Of a stretch of 64,000 bases of DNA, positions 42,779 through 51,753 are shown piece after piece (within the stretch, counting starts at the first letter, position 1; each line of letters starts with the position of its first letter). The position numbers and the translations under genes were made by a program. The notes beneath the pieces were generated by a model. That model was given only the letters and a program-made list of their open reading frames with translations. It was not told the DNA's origin and ran no database searches. The stretch spans positions 744,001-808,000 of the forward strand of contig NZ_CP061032.1 in NCBI RefSeq assembly GCF_014490555.1. The letters run 5' to 3'. This DNA comes from Corynebacterium lujinxingii (GTDB lineage: Bacteria; Actinomycetota; Actinomycetes; Mycobacteriales; Mycobacteriaceae).

Positions 42779-43423
42779 CTACCCCTTCAACCTCGCCCAC
42801 GGAAGGGTGGTGTGTTTAACCACCACAATTACCAGATCAAGCGCAACCGCCAACACAACTGTGGCGATGAGGCCCGTGAGGATCTCGGTGGGGAAGGAGC
42901 GCTGGAACCCCTCCGTAAACAGTGTCCCCAAAGACTGCACGCCGATGAGCGCCCCAACCGACACCAAGCTCACCGTGGAGGCGGACACCACGCGCAGACC
43001 GCTGAACAACGCCGGTGCCGCGAGCGGCAACTCAACGGCAAACACCCGTTTCAGTGGTGGATACCCTGCGGCGTCCGCGGATTGAACGACGTCTCTGGGA
43101 ACTGCGTCGAATGCGTCCGCCGACGAACGAACCAGCAAGGCCGTGCCGTACAGCGTCATCGCCGCAACGACGTTCACCGGTGACAGAATCGAGGTTCCCA
43201 GTACCAAGGGCATGAGGATAAACATCGCAAGCGACGGCACGACGTAGATCAAGCTCGTTGCCGCCACAAGGACTTCCCGGGCCGGGCCAGAGCGGTGGGC
43301 GAGCCACCCTAACGGCACCGCGATAAGTGTCGCAAAAACAACAGCCGGCGCTGTGATCGCGAGGTGATCCACCGCGAGGTCGATGATTCGCCCGGCGTTG
43401 TCGATAACCCACTGCCAGTTCAT
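42779..43423 (-). CDS. Betaine-type ABC transporter permease 1
   Basis: A 214-residue permease homologous to the next one. The EAA-like loop is DAFDAVPRDVVQSADAAGYPPLKRVFAVELPLAAPALFSGL. Its start ATG overlaps the ATPase stop (ATGA, 43420-43423). Expected to form a heterodimeric channel with permease 2. Confidence 0.87.
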   Translation of the reverse strand: MNWQWVIDNAGRIIDLAVDHLAITAPAVVFATLIAVPLGWLAHRSGPAREVLVAATSLIYVVPSLAMFILMPLVLGTSILSPVNVVAAMTLYGTALLVRSSADAFDAVPRDVVQSADAAGYPPLKRVFAVELPLAAPALFSGLRVVSASTVSLVSVGALIGVQSLGTLFTEGFQRSFPTEILTGLIATVVLAVALDLVIVVVKHTTLPWARLKG

Positions 43424-44226
43424 GCGAGGACGCCTTTGACGGTGCCGGTATCGTCGACAAGCAAACGCTTCCCACCGCGCTCTACCACTGACAGCGCACG
43501 TTGCCGCAGACCAGTGAATTCAGCCACCGTGTCGTTGGCCGGGTGCGCGAGGATCTGTTCAGGTGTGCCGGATTGCTCGATGCGCCCGCGAGGGCCTAAG
43601 ACCACCACGTCGTCGCCCATGACGAACGCCTCGTCGATGTCGTGGGTGACCATCAGCACGGTGGTCGAGAGCGCGCCACGAAGATCCATGATTTCGCGCT
43701 GCAACTTGCGGCGCACTACGGGGTCTACGGCACCGAACGGCTCGTCCATCATGAGAATGTCCGGGCGATTGACCAGACCGCGGGCGACACCAACACGCTG
43801 CGCTTGACCGCCAGAGAGCTCCGCGGGGTAGCGTTTCTGCAGCGCACTTTCGAGGTTGACCAGTTCAAGCATCTCAGCTGCCCGGGAATTTGCCTCCGAT
43901 TTCGAAGCACCTGCCAATCGTGCGATGTCGGCGACATTGTCCAACACAGTGCGGTGGGGCATGAGACCGGAGTGCTGCATGACGTACCCGATGGAACGAC
44001 GCAACCGGACAGGGTCCTCGTCGGCGAGGTTGCGGCCGCGCACGACCACCTCGCCCGAGGTCGGATCCACCATCCGGTTCACCATCCGCAGCAACGTCGT
44101 TTTTCCGCACCCGGACGGTCCGACAAACACCGTGGTCGAGCCTTGCTCAACGAATGCGGAAAAACGCTCCACTGCAGGGGCCGGCGAACCTGGGTACGTC
44201 TTAGACACCTCGCGGAATTCAATCAC
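43420..44226 (-). CDS. Betaine-type ABC transporter ATP-binding protein
   Basis: A 268-residue ATPase; the start is GTG 44226 (MIEFREVSKTYPG), since the longer frame runs into the photolyase gene. It shows Walker A GPSGCGKTT (~36-44), signature LSGGQAQRVGVARGL, and Walker B ILMMDEPFGAVD. Unlike larger ProV/OpuCA proteins it has no long C-terminal CBS pair. First gene of the operon ATPase, permease, permease, binding protein, DoxX-like. Confidence 0.9.
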   Translation of the reverse strand: MIEFREVSKTYPGSPAPAVERFSAFVEQGSTTVFVGPSGCGKTTLLRMVNRMVDPTSGEVVVRGRNLADEDPVRLRRSIGYVMQHSGLMPHRTVLDNVADIARLAGASKSEANSRAAEMLELVNLESALQKRYPAELSGGQAQRVGVARGLVNRPDILMMDEPFGAVDPVVRRKLQREIMDLRGALSTTVLMVTHDIDEAFVMGDDVVVLGPRGRIEQSGTPEQILAHPANDTVAEFTGLRQRALSVVERGGKRLLVDDTGTVKGVLA

Positions 44227-44252
44227 GGAATCCGAACGTACCCGCGCGCCAC

Positions 44253-45623
44253 TTACTGCGTTGTCTTTATATCCTCGTACGCCGCGAGTGCGACCTTGCG
44301 TGATTCCTTCACATCCACCATCGGCTCCGGGTAGCCAGGGAGCAGCGCCTCCGGAGCCCAGTGCGAAATATAGACGCCGGACGGATCGAACTTTTCCTGC
44401 TGGGTCATCGGGTTGAAGATGCGGAAATACGGCGCGGCGTCGTCGCCGGAGCCTGCGACCCACTGCCAGTTGAACGGGTTGGAAGCGACGTCGGCGTCGA
44501 CAAGCGTGTCCCAGAACCACTCCTCCCCGTGGCGCCAGTGAATCCCCAGATTCTTCGTCAGCCACGAGCCGGTCACCATGCGTACGCGGTTGTGCATGCG
44601 GCCGGTGCGCCACAATTCGTGCATGCCGGCATCGACGAGAGGCACGCCGGTTTCGCCGCGCTGCCACCGGGCCAACTGCCCCAGATGCTGTGCCGCCTCA
44701 GCATCGGGTTCCATTGCGGGATCCGCGAACGCTGAAGCGTGCTCCCACGGTGCGGCATTTTCACTCCACGCCCACTCAAACTTGTCGAACTGCCCGCGCA
44801 CGTTATGCACCGCCAAATCCGGCAGGTGGTAGTAGCGGTGCCAGGCGAACTCGCGCCACACCACCTGGCGCAAGAACGCCCAGGCGTCGGCGGCCGCGGT
44901 CGGGTGCTCGTCGGCAAAGGCAGCAGTTTCCGCCCACACGTAGCCGGGCGAGAGTTCACCGAAGCGCAGGTGCGCGCTGAGCCCCGAGGTCGCGCCGGGG
45001 GAGAGGTCGTTGTTGTCGTAGCCGACGCCGTCGGCGAGTCCGGTGAGAAACCCGTGGAAGCGATCCAATGCTGCTTCCTCGCCGGGGGTGTTGTGCTCGG
45101 CGAGTTCACTGGCCCAGAAGGGTGCTTCCGGTGGCGTGAGGCGAGCCCCGCCAGCCAGCACCGGTGCCGCCACCGGCTGCGGCGGGTGCGTGGCGAGGTG
45201 CTGTTGCATTGCCTTGTAAAACGGCGTGAACACCCGGTACGGGGTGCCGGCGCCGGAGTTGATCTCCCACGGCTCCGCGAGCAGGAACCCGGGGAAGGTG
45301 CGTGCATTCACCAGACGCTTGATCTCGGCGTCGATCTCGACGGCGTCGTAGCGACGATTCCACGCCGCCTCCGCGCAAAGTTCGTGCGCCAGCCGCGGCA
45401 CGATCTCGCGCGGATCGCCCGTTTCGCGCACCATTGGGAGCTTTTCGCTTAACGACGACACACTGCGATCCCGCCACCACCTTGCGGCGCGGCCGTTGGG
45501 ACGGGCGGCGGTGGTGTCGTCGATAAGCAAGCCCACGACCTCGCCGCGGGAAGCGGCCCATGAAAGCGCGGGGTTGTCGGTGACGCGCAGATCGTCGCGG
45601 AACCAGACGAGTGTGGTGGGCAT
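44253..45623 (-). CDS. phrB: Deoxyribodipyrimidine photo-lyase
   Basis: A 456-residue photolyase. The N-terminal antenna-binding domain starts PTTLVWFRDDLRVTDNPAL. The FAD domain has GLSAHLRFGELSPGYVW, WREFAWHRYYH, GVPLVDAGMHELWRTGRMHNRVRMV and DADVASNPFNWQW, the CPD photolyase signature with the tryptophan path. It repairs UV pyrimidine dimers using light. Divergent from luxS, with a 29-base gap. Confidence 0.95.
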   Translation of the reverse strand: MPTTLVWFRDDLRVTDNPALSWAASRGEVVGLLIDDTTAARPNGRAARWWRDRSVSSLSEKLPMVRETGDPREIVPRLAHELCAEAAWNRRYDAVEIDAEIKRLVNARTFPGFLLAEPWEINSGAGTPYRVFTPFYKAMQQHLATHPPQPVAAPVLAGGARLTPPEAPFWASELAEHNTPGEEAALDRFHGFLTGLADGVGYDNNDLSPGATSGLSAHLRFGELSPGYVWAETAAFADEHPTAAADAWAFLRQVVWREFAWHRYYHLPDLAVHNVRGQFDKFEWAWSENAAPWEHASAFADPAMEPDAEAAQHLGQLARWQRGETGVPLVDAGMHELWRTGRMHNRVRMVTGSWLTKNLGIHWRHGEEWFWDTLVDADVASNPFNWQWVAGSGDDAAPYFRIFNPMTQQEKFDPSGVYISHWAPEALLPGYPEPMVDVKESRKVALAAYEDIKTTQ

Positions 45624-45652
45624 AGGTTGCTCCCTTCAGTACAGTCGGAGCC

Positions 45653-46117
45653 ATGACCGATCGTATGAATGTTGAATCCTTCAACCTCGACCACACCAAG
45701 GTAGCGGCACCGTTTATCCGGCTCGCGGACCGCAAGGAACTGCCGAAGGGCGACACGCTGGTGAAGTGGGACATCCGCTTCAAGCAGCCGAACGTGGAGC
45801 ACCTGGAAATGCCGGCGGTGCACTCGCTGGAGCACATGTTCGCCGAACACTCGCGTAACCACGCCGACAACGTGATCGATTTCGGCCCGATGGGTTGCCA
45901 GACCGGCTTCTACCTCATGCTCTCCGGCGACCCGTCCGAGGCCGAGGTTGCTGAATTGGTGGAAAAGACGCTCACCGACATCGTTGGCGCCGACGAGGTG
46001 CCGGCGGCGAACGAGAAGCAGTGCGGCTGGGGTGCAAGCCACGACCTCGAGGCAGCCAAGCGCGAGGCCCAGGCGTTTTTGGACAAGCGCGACGAGTGGG
46101 GCGTCGTCTTCAAGTAA
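45653..46117 (+). CDS. luxS: S-ribosylhomocysteine lyase
   Basis: A 154-residue enzyme. The iron/zinc-binding motif HSLEH gives His57 and His61; Cys124 in KQCGWG is the third ligand and Cys82 in GCQTGFY the catalytic cysteine. It converts S-ribosylhomocysteine to homocysteine and the autoinducer-2 precursor DPD in the activated methyl cycle. CGGAG at 45645-45649 supports ATG 45653. It is monocistronic and convergent with the SUFU-domain gene. Confidence 0.96.
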   Translation: MTDRMNVESFNLDHTKVAAPFIRLADRKELPKGDTLVKWDIRFKQPNVEHLEMPAVHSLEHMFAEHSRNHADNVIDFGPMGCQTGFYLMLSGDPSEAEVAELVEKTLTDIVGADEVPAANEKQCGWGASHDLEAAKREAQAFLDKRDEWGVVFK

Positions 46118-46124
46118 AAAACAG

Positions 46125-47066
46125 CTACGTCGCCGGGTCGATGACCTTCAACGTCAGCGGTGCGGTGGTCAGGCTGTAACTGCCCGGCGCCGCGTCGAAG
46201 ACGGCGAGTAGTTCATTGGCTACATCCGCGCCGGCGGGCACCACGATGTGGTCTTCCGCTAACTCCACTGCCTCTGCGTTTGGGTCGAACAGCAAAAACG
46301 TGTCGTCGCGCACCAGGGCAAACGTCCGGCCGAAAAGCAGCCGGTAGCGCGCCGCCCGCAGCAACGCGGAAGCGGCGCGCTCGTCCATATCTACCCGTCC
46401 GGCGGCGTCGACCTCCAAGTATTTTGCAGTGGCGGCACCGATGGAGGAGCCTTCGGCGTTGGCGGTGTCGTCGAGAAGCAAGCGCACCTTGTCGTCCGCC
46501 GACAGCGGCGCGCGGGCGGGATCCGTCAGCCCCAGCGGATACAAGTCGCCGAGGAGCGTGGCAAACTTCAGCGGATCCCAACGCAGCATCCGCTCTAGGT
46601 CGTCGCCGTTGAGCCCCACCCCGTAGGTGAACTGGATCCGACCGGTGGGGCCGTCGACCTGGCCGAGCACCGGATCGCCGGTGAACACAAAACCGGACAA
46701 CGCGCCCGAATCAAACGACACATGGTGGCCCGGCTCAATATCCACGCCAGAACGTCGCACGTTGCGCGCCATCCGCGCCAGCTGGTCCGCCGGCCATTTC
46801 GGCGGAAGCGCGTCGCTGTTGTCGGGTACGCGCAGCGTCAACTCAGTCTGCGTGCCCGCGATGCGTTGCGACGACTCCACCTGCGACAGCCCGTACGTGC
46901 AGTACAACACGTGGGGCAGAGGCGTATCGACGAAATACGCCAGGACGTCCACGTCCGGATACGAAAACGTGTGGGCCTGCGCATCGCCGGTGGCTGTGGC
47001 CAGTGCGGTCAGCACCGTGGCACCGCCTGTGCGCGGTCCGCGTCGGAAACGATCGAACACACCCAT
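46125..47066 (-). CDS. Suppressor-of-fused (SUFU) domain protein
   Basis: A 313-residue protein; start taken at MGVFDRFRRGPRTGG. The N-terminal half shows the SUFU-like pattern (DVLAYFVDTPLPHVLYCTYGLS, TELTLRVPDN ... PPKWPADQLARMARNVRRSG, GFVFTGDPVLG). SUFU-domain proteins in bacteria are widespread, and some act as immunity proteins to secreted toxins; no toxin gene is adjacent here. The C-terminal half is of unknown type. Confidence 0.75.
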   Translation of the reverse strand: MGVFDRFRRGPRTGGATVLTALATATGDAQAHTFSYPDVDVLAYFVDTPLPHVLYCTYGLSQVESSQRIAGTQTELTLRVPDNSDALPPKWPADQLARMARNVRRSGVDIEPGHHVSFDSGALSGFVFTGDPVLGQVDGPTGRIQFTYGVGLNGDDLERMLRWDPLKFATLLGDLYPLGLTDPARAPLSADDKVRLLLDDTANAEGSSIGAATAKYLEVDAAGRVDMDERAASALLRAARYRLLFGRTFALVRDDTFLLFDPNAEAVELAEDHIVVPAGADVANELLAVFDAAPGSYSLTTAPLTLKVIDPAT

Positions 47067-47154
47067 GTGGGAAAATCTTACGCTCGGGAACCATTTGGGC
47101 CGACGATGCGTTACAAGCTGTGAATAGTGGTCCCAACACGACTCGAAAGGAACG

Positions 47155-47961
47155 TTGGACGACGTGAGAAGTACCAACCCTGTACTGAAGAACTTGGCTG
47201 GCGACGAGCAGCAGGCCGGCTACGGCTATCCGTCCCAGACCGAGGGTTACGCGCCGGAGGTTTCCCAAGACCGCCCGCTGACGGTGGATGATGTGGTGAC
47301 CAAGACCGGCATCACGCTGGCCGTGATCATCGCGTTCGCCGCGGTCAACTTCGCTATTTTCATCGGCGGCAACGCTGGCCTCGGCAGCGCGTTGACGCTC
47401 GTCGGCGCGATCGGCGCATTCGTGGTCACCCTGGTTCACGTGTTCTCGCGCAAGTTCGGTTCCGCGCCACTGACGCTTGCCTACGCCGCGCTTGAAGGAT
47501 TGTTCCTCGGCGGATTCTCCTTCGTTGTCTCCGGCTGGTACGTCGGCAGTGCGAACGCCAGCTCGCTCATCTTCCAGGCGATCCTGGGCACCATCGGCGT
47601 GTTCATCGGCATGCTCGTGGTGTACCGCACCGGGGCGATCCGCGTCACCCCGCGGTTCAACCGAATGCTGACCGGAGCGATCTTCGGCGTGGCTGTTATG
47701 GCCATCGGCAACTTGCTGCTTTACCTTTTCACCGGCGAGAACCCGCTGCGCGGCGGCGGCACGATGTCCATCATCTTCGGCATCGTCTGCGTCGTGCTCG
47801 CCGCCCTGTCCTTCCTGCAGGATTTCGACCTGGCGGACAAAATGGTGCGCACCAATGCGCCGTCCCAAACAGCCTGGGGCATCGCGCTTGGTCTGGCTGT
47901 GACCCTGGTGTGGCTCTACACCGAAATTCTGCGTCTGCTGTCCTACTTCAACGACCGCTAG
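47155..47961 (+). CDS. Bax inhibitor-1/YccA family membrane protein
   Basis: A 268-residue protein with seven hydrophobic segments after a ~60-residue soluble head containing TVDDVVTKTGITLAVIIAFAAVNF. The pattern PLTLAYAALEGLFLGGFS and the final LVWLYTEILRLLSYFNDR are typical of actinobacterial YccA-like proteins. Start is TTG 47155 or GTG 47164 (MRSTNPVL); AAAGGA at 47146-47151 allows either. Ion-leak or protease-regulation roles are known for distant relatives. Confidence 0.85.
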   Translation: MDDVRSTNPVLKNLAGDEQQAGYGYPSQTEGYAPEVSQDRPLTVDDVVTKTGITLAVIIAFAAVNFAIFIGGNAGLGSALTLVGAIGAFVVTLVHVFSRKFGSAPLTLAYAALEGLFLGGFSFVVSGWYVGSANASSLIFQAILGTIGVFIGMLVVYRTGAIRVTPRFNRMLTGAIFGVAVMAIGNLLLYLFTGENPLRGGGTMSIIFGIVCVVLAALSFLQDFDLADKMVRTNAPSQTAWGIALGLAVTLVWLYTEILRLLSYFNDR

Positions 47962-47987
47962 CCCCAATCGTTAGGCGCACTACGAAA

Positions 47988-48020
47988 CGGCCCTGCTCCG
48001 CGCTGGAGCAGGGCCGTTGG
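47988..48020. terminator. Bidirectional terminator hairpin
   Basis: A perfect 12-bp stem, CGGCCCTGCTCC (47988-47999) with GGAGCAGGGCCG (48005-48016), loop of five. It lies between the YccA-like gene and the convergent lipoprotein gene. The flanking T/A runs are short. Confidence 0.75.
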
Positions 48021-48041
48021 CGTGAGATACCCGAGAACGGA

Positions 48042-48545
48042 TTAGTAGTTGTTCTCCGGGGTGACGTTCGTGCCGTCGACGGAAACAGAGGTGAACACCA
48101 GCTCCTTGTCCACAACCTGCGGGTTGCCAAGGACGACCTTGACGCCCTCTTCGCGGTTGTCCGGGCTGAGGACGACGCGGGTTGCGGTGCCCTCGGCGAG
48201 GTTGGCGTCCCAGGTGTCCCACACGATGTCCTCGAGGAAGTCATCCTGGTTCTCGCAGTCCACGGTCAGGCGCGTCGGGCGAACCAGGCCCTGCGCGGCG
48301 CAGTTGTTCAGCGACGGCACTTCCTCAGCGGCAACAGTGGTGGTGGCCTGCTGGTCGGCCTCGACCACGTTGGTGGCGTCGGTGGCGGACGCGCCGGCAC
48401 CCTTGAGCGAACCCGCGTCCTGGCTCTGCGCGGTGTCGACCTTCTTATCGGACGGGTTCTGGTGCGGCGGGTGGCAGCCGGCGAGGGCGAGGGCGGCGAG
48501 GGCGGCTACGCCAGCCATGGCTTTGCGGGAAGAGGTTGCAATCAC
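48042..48545 (-). CDS. Putative lipoprotein
   Basis: A 167-residue protein with a signal sequence and lipobox ALAGC (Cys24). After a disordered Ser/Thr/Ala linker, a small domain with two cysteines (NNCAAQGLVRPTRLTVDCEN) and VSVDGTNVTPENNY remains. Family unknown. It is downstream of greA on the same strand with a 36-base gap. Confidence 0.75.
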   Translation of the reverse strand: MIATSSRKAMAGVAALAALALAGCHPPHQNPSDKKVDTAQSQDAGSLKGAGASATDATNVVEADQQATTTVAAEEVPSLNNCAAQGLVRPTRLTVDCENQDDFLEDIVWDTWDANLAEGTATRVVLSPDNREEGVKVVLGNPQVVDKELVFTSVSVDGTNVTPENNY

Positions 48546-48581
48546 AGGATGATCCTTCGCTATCGAAAAGAACGGGGAAAA

Positions 48582-49103
48582 CTACTTCGCGCGGGGCGTT
48601 GAAGCTTTATCTGAATCATACGGCTCGGCCGAGACGACCGTGACCTTAATCTCGCGGCCGTTCGGCGCAGTGTAGGAGCGGGTCTCGCCCTCAGCTGCAC
48701 CAACGACGGCGGCGCCGAGCGGGGACTGCTCAGAGTAGGTCTCCAGGTCGGCGTTGTCGGTGGAGGCGGCGCGGGTGCCGATGAGGAACGTCTCGCGGTC
48801 ATCCTTGTCGCCGTTGTAGTAGACGTGGACGACGGAGCCGACGTGGGCGACGCCCTCGACCACACCGGAGCGCTCGGTGGTGGAGTTGGAGAGGATCTCG
48901 GAAATCTGCTTGATGCGGGCTTCTTCCTGATCCTGCTGCTCGCGGGCTGCGTCGTAGCCAGCGTTTTCTTTCAGGTCGCCCTCTTCGCGGCGCTCGTTGA
49001 TCTCTGCTGCGATCACCGGGCGGTTGTCGATCAGCTGCTGGAGCTCGGTTTCCAGCTTGGCCTTCATTTCCGGGGTAATGTACTGCTGCTGGGAATCAGC
49101 CAT
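48582..49103 (-). CDS. greA: Transcription elongation factor GreA
   Basis: A 173-residue protein: N-terminal coiled-coil finger (KLETELQQLIDNRPVIAAEINERREEGDLKENAGYDAAREQQ) with the acidic tip, then the FKBP-like C-terminal domain (LGAAVVGAAEGETRSYTAPNGREIKVTVV). It stimulates cleavage of backtracked transcripts by RNA polymerase. The gene neighbourhood matches other mycolic-acid bacteria. Confidence 0.96.
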   Translation of the reverse strand: MADSQQQYITPEMKAKLETELQQLIDNRPVIAAEINERREEGDLKENAGYDAAREQQDQEEARIKQISEILSNSTTERSGVVEGVAHVGSVVHVYYNGDKDDRETFLIGTRAASTDNADLETYSEQSPLGAAVVGAAEGETRSYTAPNGREIKVTVVSAEPYDSDKASTPRAK

Positions 49104-49207
49104 AGGGGTAACACCCTTCCCTCATACGTAAAACGAGCCCGCGAGCTGCGGGCGAAAGTGTGCAGATATACCGCACGAGGGTAGCACACAGGCGGATTCC
49201 GCCTGCG

Positions 49208-49654
49208 CTAGCGGGCTTGGTAAAAGTCGCTGTCCGCGTCCATGTAGAACGGCAGTTTGTCCGAGCATCCGTAGACGCGGCCGGAGACAAGCGGGGCGCG
49301 CAGCGGCATCTCCACAGCCACGCGTTCGTGCTTTTCGCCGCCGGCGGGGAAGATCACCTCGCGGCGACCGACCTCCGCGTGCGAATAGTCCACCGCGGTG
49401 ACGATGCAGTAGGACGGCACGGACGGGTCCTTGCGGGTGACGTCGATCCAGAGGCGTCCGGTGGAGTCGTCGATATGCTCCTGCGAGATGAAATCGGCGG
49501 TCACCGGGCGGTTGAACCGGTCTGACAGCGCGCGGACGCCGACGAAGAGGAACGCTGCGACCAACAGCACTGCGATGACAGCGACCACTTTCCCGGACAC
49601 GCCGCCCTTATTCGAGCTATAGCGTTGCGACGACCGGCTGACTGGAGTGGACAC
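49208..49654 (-). CDS. DUF4307 membrane protein
   Basis: A 148-residue protein; GTG 49654 is chosen with GAGG about 10 bases upstream (minus strand), as the longer open frame runs antisense through mca. One membrane segment (VVAVIAVLLVAAFLFVGVRAL) precedes a beta domain with ISQEHIDDSTGRLWIDVTRKDPSVPSYCIV, the DUF4307 signature. It lies between greA and mca as in mycobacteria. Function unknown. Confidence 0.85.
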   Translation of the reverse strand: MSTPVSRSSQRYSSNKGGVSGKVVAVIAVLLVAAFLFVGVRALSDRFNRPVTADFISQEHIDDSTGRLWIDVTRKDPSVPSYCIVTAVDYSHAEVGRREVIFPAGGEKHERVAVEMPLRAPLVSGRVYGCSDKLPFYMDADSDFYQAR

Positions 49655-49759
49655 TGCTGCGACCTCGTTCGGACAACTGGGGGATAGGGACTCTAGTGGG
49701 ATGGTACTAAGATGGACCGGAGTTTCTGCATCACCCCCTACAAAAGTTGGAGAGTTCGA

Positions 49760-50641
49760 GTGACCGGTCTGCGCCTCATGGCCATCCACGCACACCCCGA
49801 CGACGAGTCGTCCAAAGGTGCGGCCACGATGGCGAAGTACGCCGCCGAAGGCAACCGCGTCAAGGTGGTCACCTGCACCGACGGGCGCCGCGGCGACGTG
49901 CTCAACCCCGCGATGGATCGCCCCGGTGTACTGGAGAACATGGTCGAGGTGCGTCGCGGCGAGATGGCGCGCGCGGCCGCCGCGCTGGGAGTGGAGCACG
50001 TCTGGCTCGGCTACGAGGATTCCGGCCTGCCGGAGGGCGACCCGCTGCCGCCGCTGCCGGAAGGCTCGTTCGCGGTCCAGGACCCGGAAGCGGTCGCGGT
50101 GAAAATCGTCGAGCAGGTGCGCGAGTTCAAACCGCACGTGATCATCACCTACGACGAAAACGGCGGCTACCCGCACCCGGACCATCTCATGGTGCACGCG
50201 GTATCCATGATCGCCTGGGAAAAGTCCGGTGACCCGGAGTTCGCGCCGGAGGCCGGCGAGCCGTGGACGCCGCTGAAGCTCTACTACTCCCACGGGTTCA
50301 TCCTGCAGCGCATGAAGCTATTGCAGGAGATGCTGCTCGAGCGCGGGCAGAAGAGCCCCTACGAGCTGATGATCAAACGCTGGGAGGAAAACGAGGGCGA
50401 CGTGTTCGACCGTGTGACCACCCAGGTCGAATGCGCGGACTACTTCGCGCAGCGCGCCGAAGCGCTGACCGCGCACGCCACCCAGATCGACCCGGCCGGC
50501 GCGTTTTTGGCCAGCCCGGTTGCCGACCAGCAGCAGGCGTGGCCGACCGAAGAGTTTGAGCTGGCCCGCAGCCGGGTTGAAACGACGCTGCCCGAAGACG
50601 ACCTGTTCGCCGGCATTGACGCCGGTGCCGAGGAGGAATAG
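49760..50641 (+). CDS. mca: Mycothiol S-conjugate amidase
   Basis: A 293-residue enzyme; GTG 49760 has GGAGAG five bases before it. AHPDDESSKGAATMAKY carries zinc ligands His12 and Asp15 and the lysine that separates Mca from MshB; YPHPDHLMVH gives the other histidine. It hydrolyses mycothiol S-conjugates to mercapturic acids for detoxification, so the host makes mycothiol. Followed by a membrane protein gene 3 bases later. Confidence 0.93.
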   Translation: MTGLRLMAIHAHPDDESSKGAATMAKYAAEGNRVKVVTCTDGRRGDVLNPAMDRPGVLENMVEVRRGEMARAAAALGVEHVWLGYEDSGLPEGDPLPPLPEGSFAVQDPEAVAVKIVEQVREFKPHVIITYDENGGYPHPDHLMVHAVSMIAWEKSGDPEFAPEAGEPWTPLKLYYSHGFILQRMKLLQEMLLERGQKSPYELMIKRWEENEGDVFDRVTTQVECADYFAQRAEALTAHATQIDPAGAFLASPVADQQQAWPTEEFELARSRVETTLPEDDLFAGIDAGAEEE

Positions 50642-50644
50642 ACG

Positions 50645-50941
50645 ATGCCCCATCTCATCAACGCAGCCGCTGCCGTGGATCTCGTGCTCGCGCAAAACCC
50701 GGGCGAGACCCCGGTGGGTCCGGACTTCGGCAAGGCATCGCCGGTGGGGCTGTTGCTGCTGGTCGTGCTCGCAGTGGTGGTGCTGGGGATTGGGTATGCG
50801 TTTCACCGCCGGTTCTCGCGCTTTCGTCGTCGTCAAGCATTCGCCGAAGCGCACGGCATCGACCCGTTCGACGAGAAGGCGATCGACGAGGCCATGGAAA
50901 AGGCCGGGGTTGCTGACCAGCGCAAGAAGCGCTCCATCTAA
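50645..50941 (+). CDS. Small membrane protein downstream of mca
   Basis: A 98-residue protein with one strong membrane helix (VGLLLLVVLAVVVLGIGYAF) and a basic cytoplasmic part (HRRFSRFRRRQAFAEAHGIDPFDEKAIDEAM). It is the positional counterpart of the small membrane gene after mca in mycobacteria (Rv1083, as I recall). Role unknown; co-transcribed with mca. Confidence 0.75.
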   Translation: MPHLINAAAAVDLVLAQNPGETPVGPDFGKASPVGLLLLVVLAVVVLGIGYAFHRRFSRFRRRQAFAEAHGIDPFDEKAIDEAMEKAGVADQRKKRSI

Positions 50942-50973
50942 CTCGGCCCCGCAACACCGCTAGGATCATCGCT

Positions 50974-51753
50974 GTGTCTGTCCTCTCCAAGCTGCGCTAC
51001 CCGCTCTACCCGCTCTACGAGGCGCGCCTGAAACATGAGCTGCGCGGCAAGAAGCGGCCGAAGCACATCGCGGTCATGGCCGACGGTAACCGCAGGTGGG
51101 CGCGCGAATCAGGATTTACGGACATCTCCCACGGCCACCGTGTTGGTGGGGCGAAGATCGGCGATTTGGTGCGCTGGTCCGCCGAAATGGACATCGACGT
51201 GCTCACGATCTACCTGCTGTCCACCGAGAACCTGCAGCGCACCACCGAGGAGGTGGAGCTGCTCTTCGACATCATCTCGGGCGTGATCGAGGACCTGGCT
51301 ACCGAGGACTATTCGTGCCGCGTGCGGCTTGTCGGCCAGCTGGATCTGCTGCCCGACGAAGTCGCGTCGCGGATGCGCGAAAGCGCGGCGACGACCACCG
51401 AAAAACCCGGCCTCACCGTGAACATTGCGGTTGGCTATGGTGGGCGCCAGGAGATCGTCGACGCGGTGCGTACGCTTCTCGACGACACCGCCAAGGCCGG
51501 CATCACCGCCTCCGACATGGCGGACAAGGTGACCGTCGAATCGATCTCGGAGCATCTCTACACCTCCGGACAGCCGGATCCGGACCTGGTGATCCGCACC
51601 TCGGGCGAGCAGCGCCTGTCGGGCTTTCTGCTGTGGCAGGCAGCGTACTCGGAGATTTGGTTCACCGACACGTACTGGCCGGCATTTCGGAAGATCGACT
51701 TCCTGCGCGCGCTGCGCGACTATTCGCAGCGCTCCCGTCGCTTTGGCAAATAG
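50974..51753 (+). CDS. Short-chain Z-isoprenyl diphosphate synthase (UppS family)
   Basis: A 259-residue cis-prenyltransferase starting at GTG 50974. HIAVMADGNRRWA holds the catalytic Asp; HRVGGAKIGDLVRWSAEMDI, VNIAVGYGGRQEIVDAV, PDPDLVIRTSGEQRLSGFLLWQ and YSEIWFTDTYWPAF are all family signatures. By gene order it corresponds to the mycobacterial Z-farnesyl diphosphate synthase (Rv1086) rather than the decaprenyl one; substrate choice is therefore an inference. Confidence 0.9.
   Translation: MSVLSKLRYPLYPLYEARLKHELRGKKRPKHIAVMADGNRRWARESGFTDISHGHRVGGAKIGDLVRWSAEMDIDVLTIYLLSTENLQRTTEEVELLFDIISGVIEDLATEDYSCRVRLVGQLDLLPDEVASRMRESAATTTEKPGLTVNIAVGYGGRQEIVDAVRTLLDDTAKAGITASDMADKVTVESISEHLYTSGQPDPDLVIRTSGEQRLSGFLLWQAAYSEIWFTDTYWPAFRKIDFLRALRDYSQRSRRFGK

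Noticed and set aside
49655..50293. Upstream extension of the DUF4307 frame, antisense to mca
   Set aside because: The family domain and ribosome site support a start at 49654; the extension mirrors mca.
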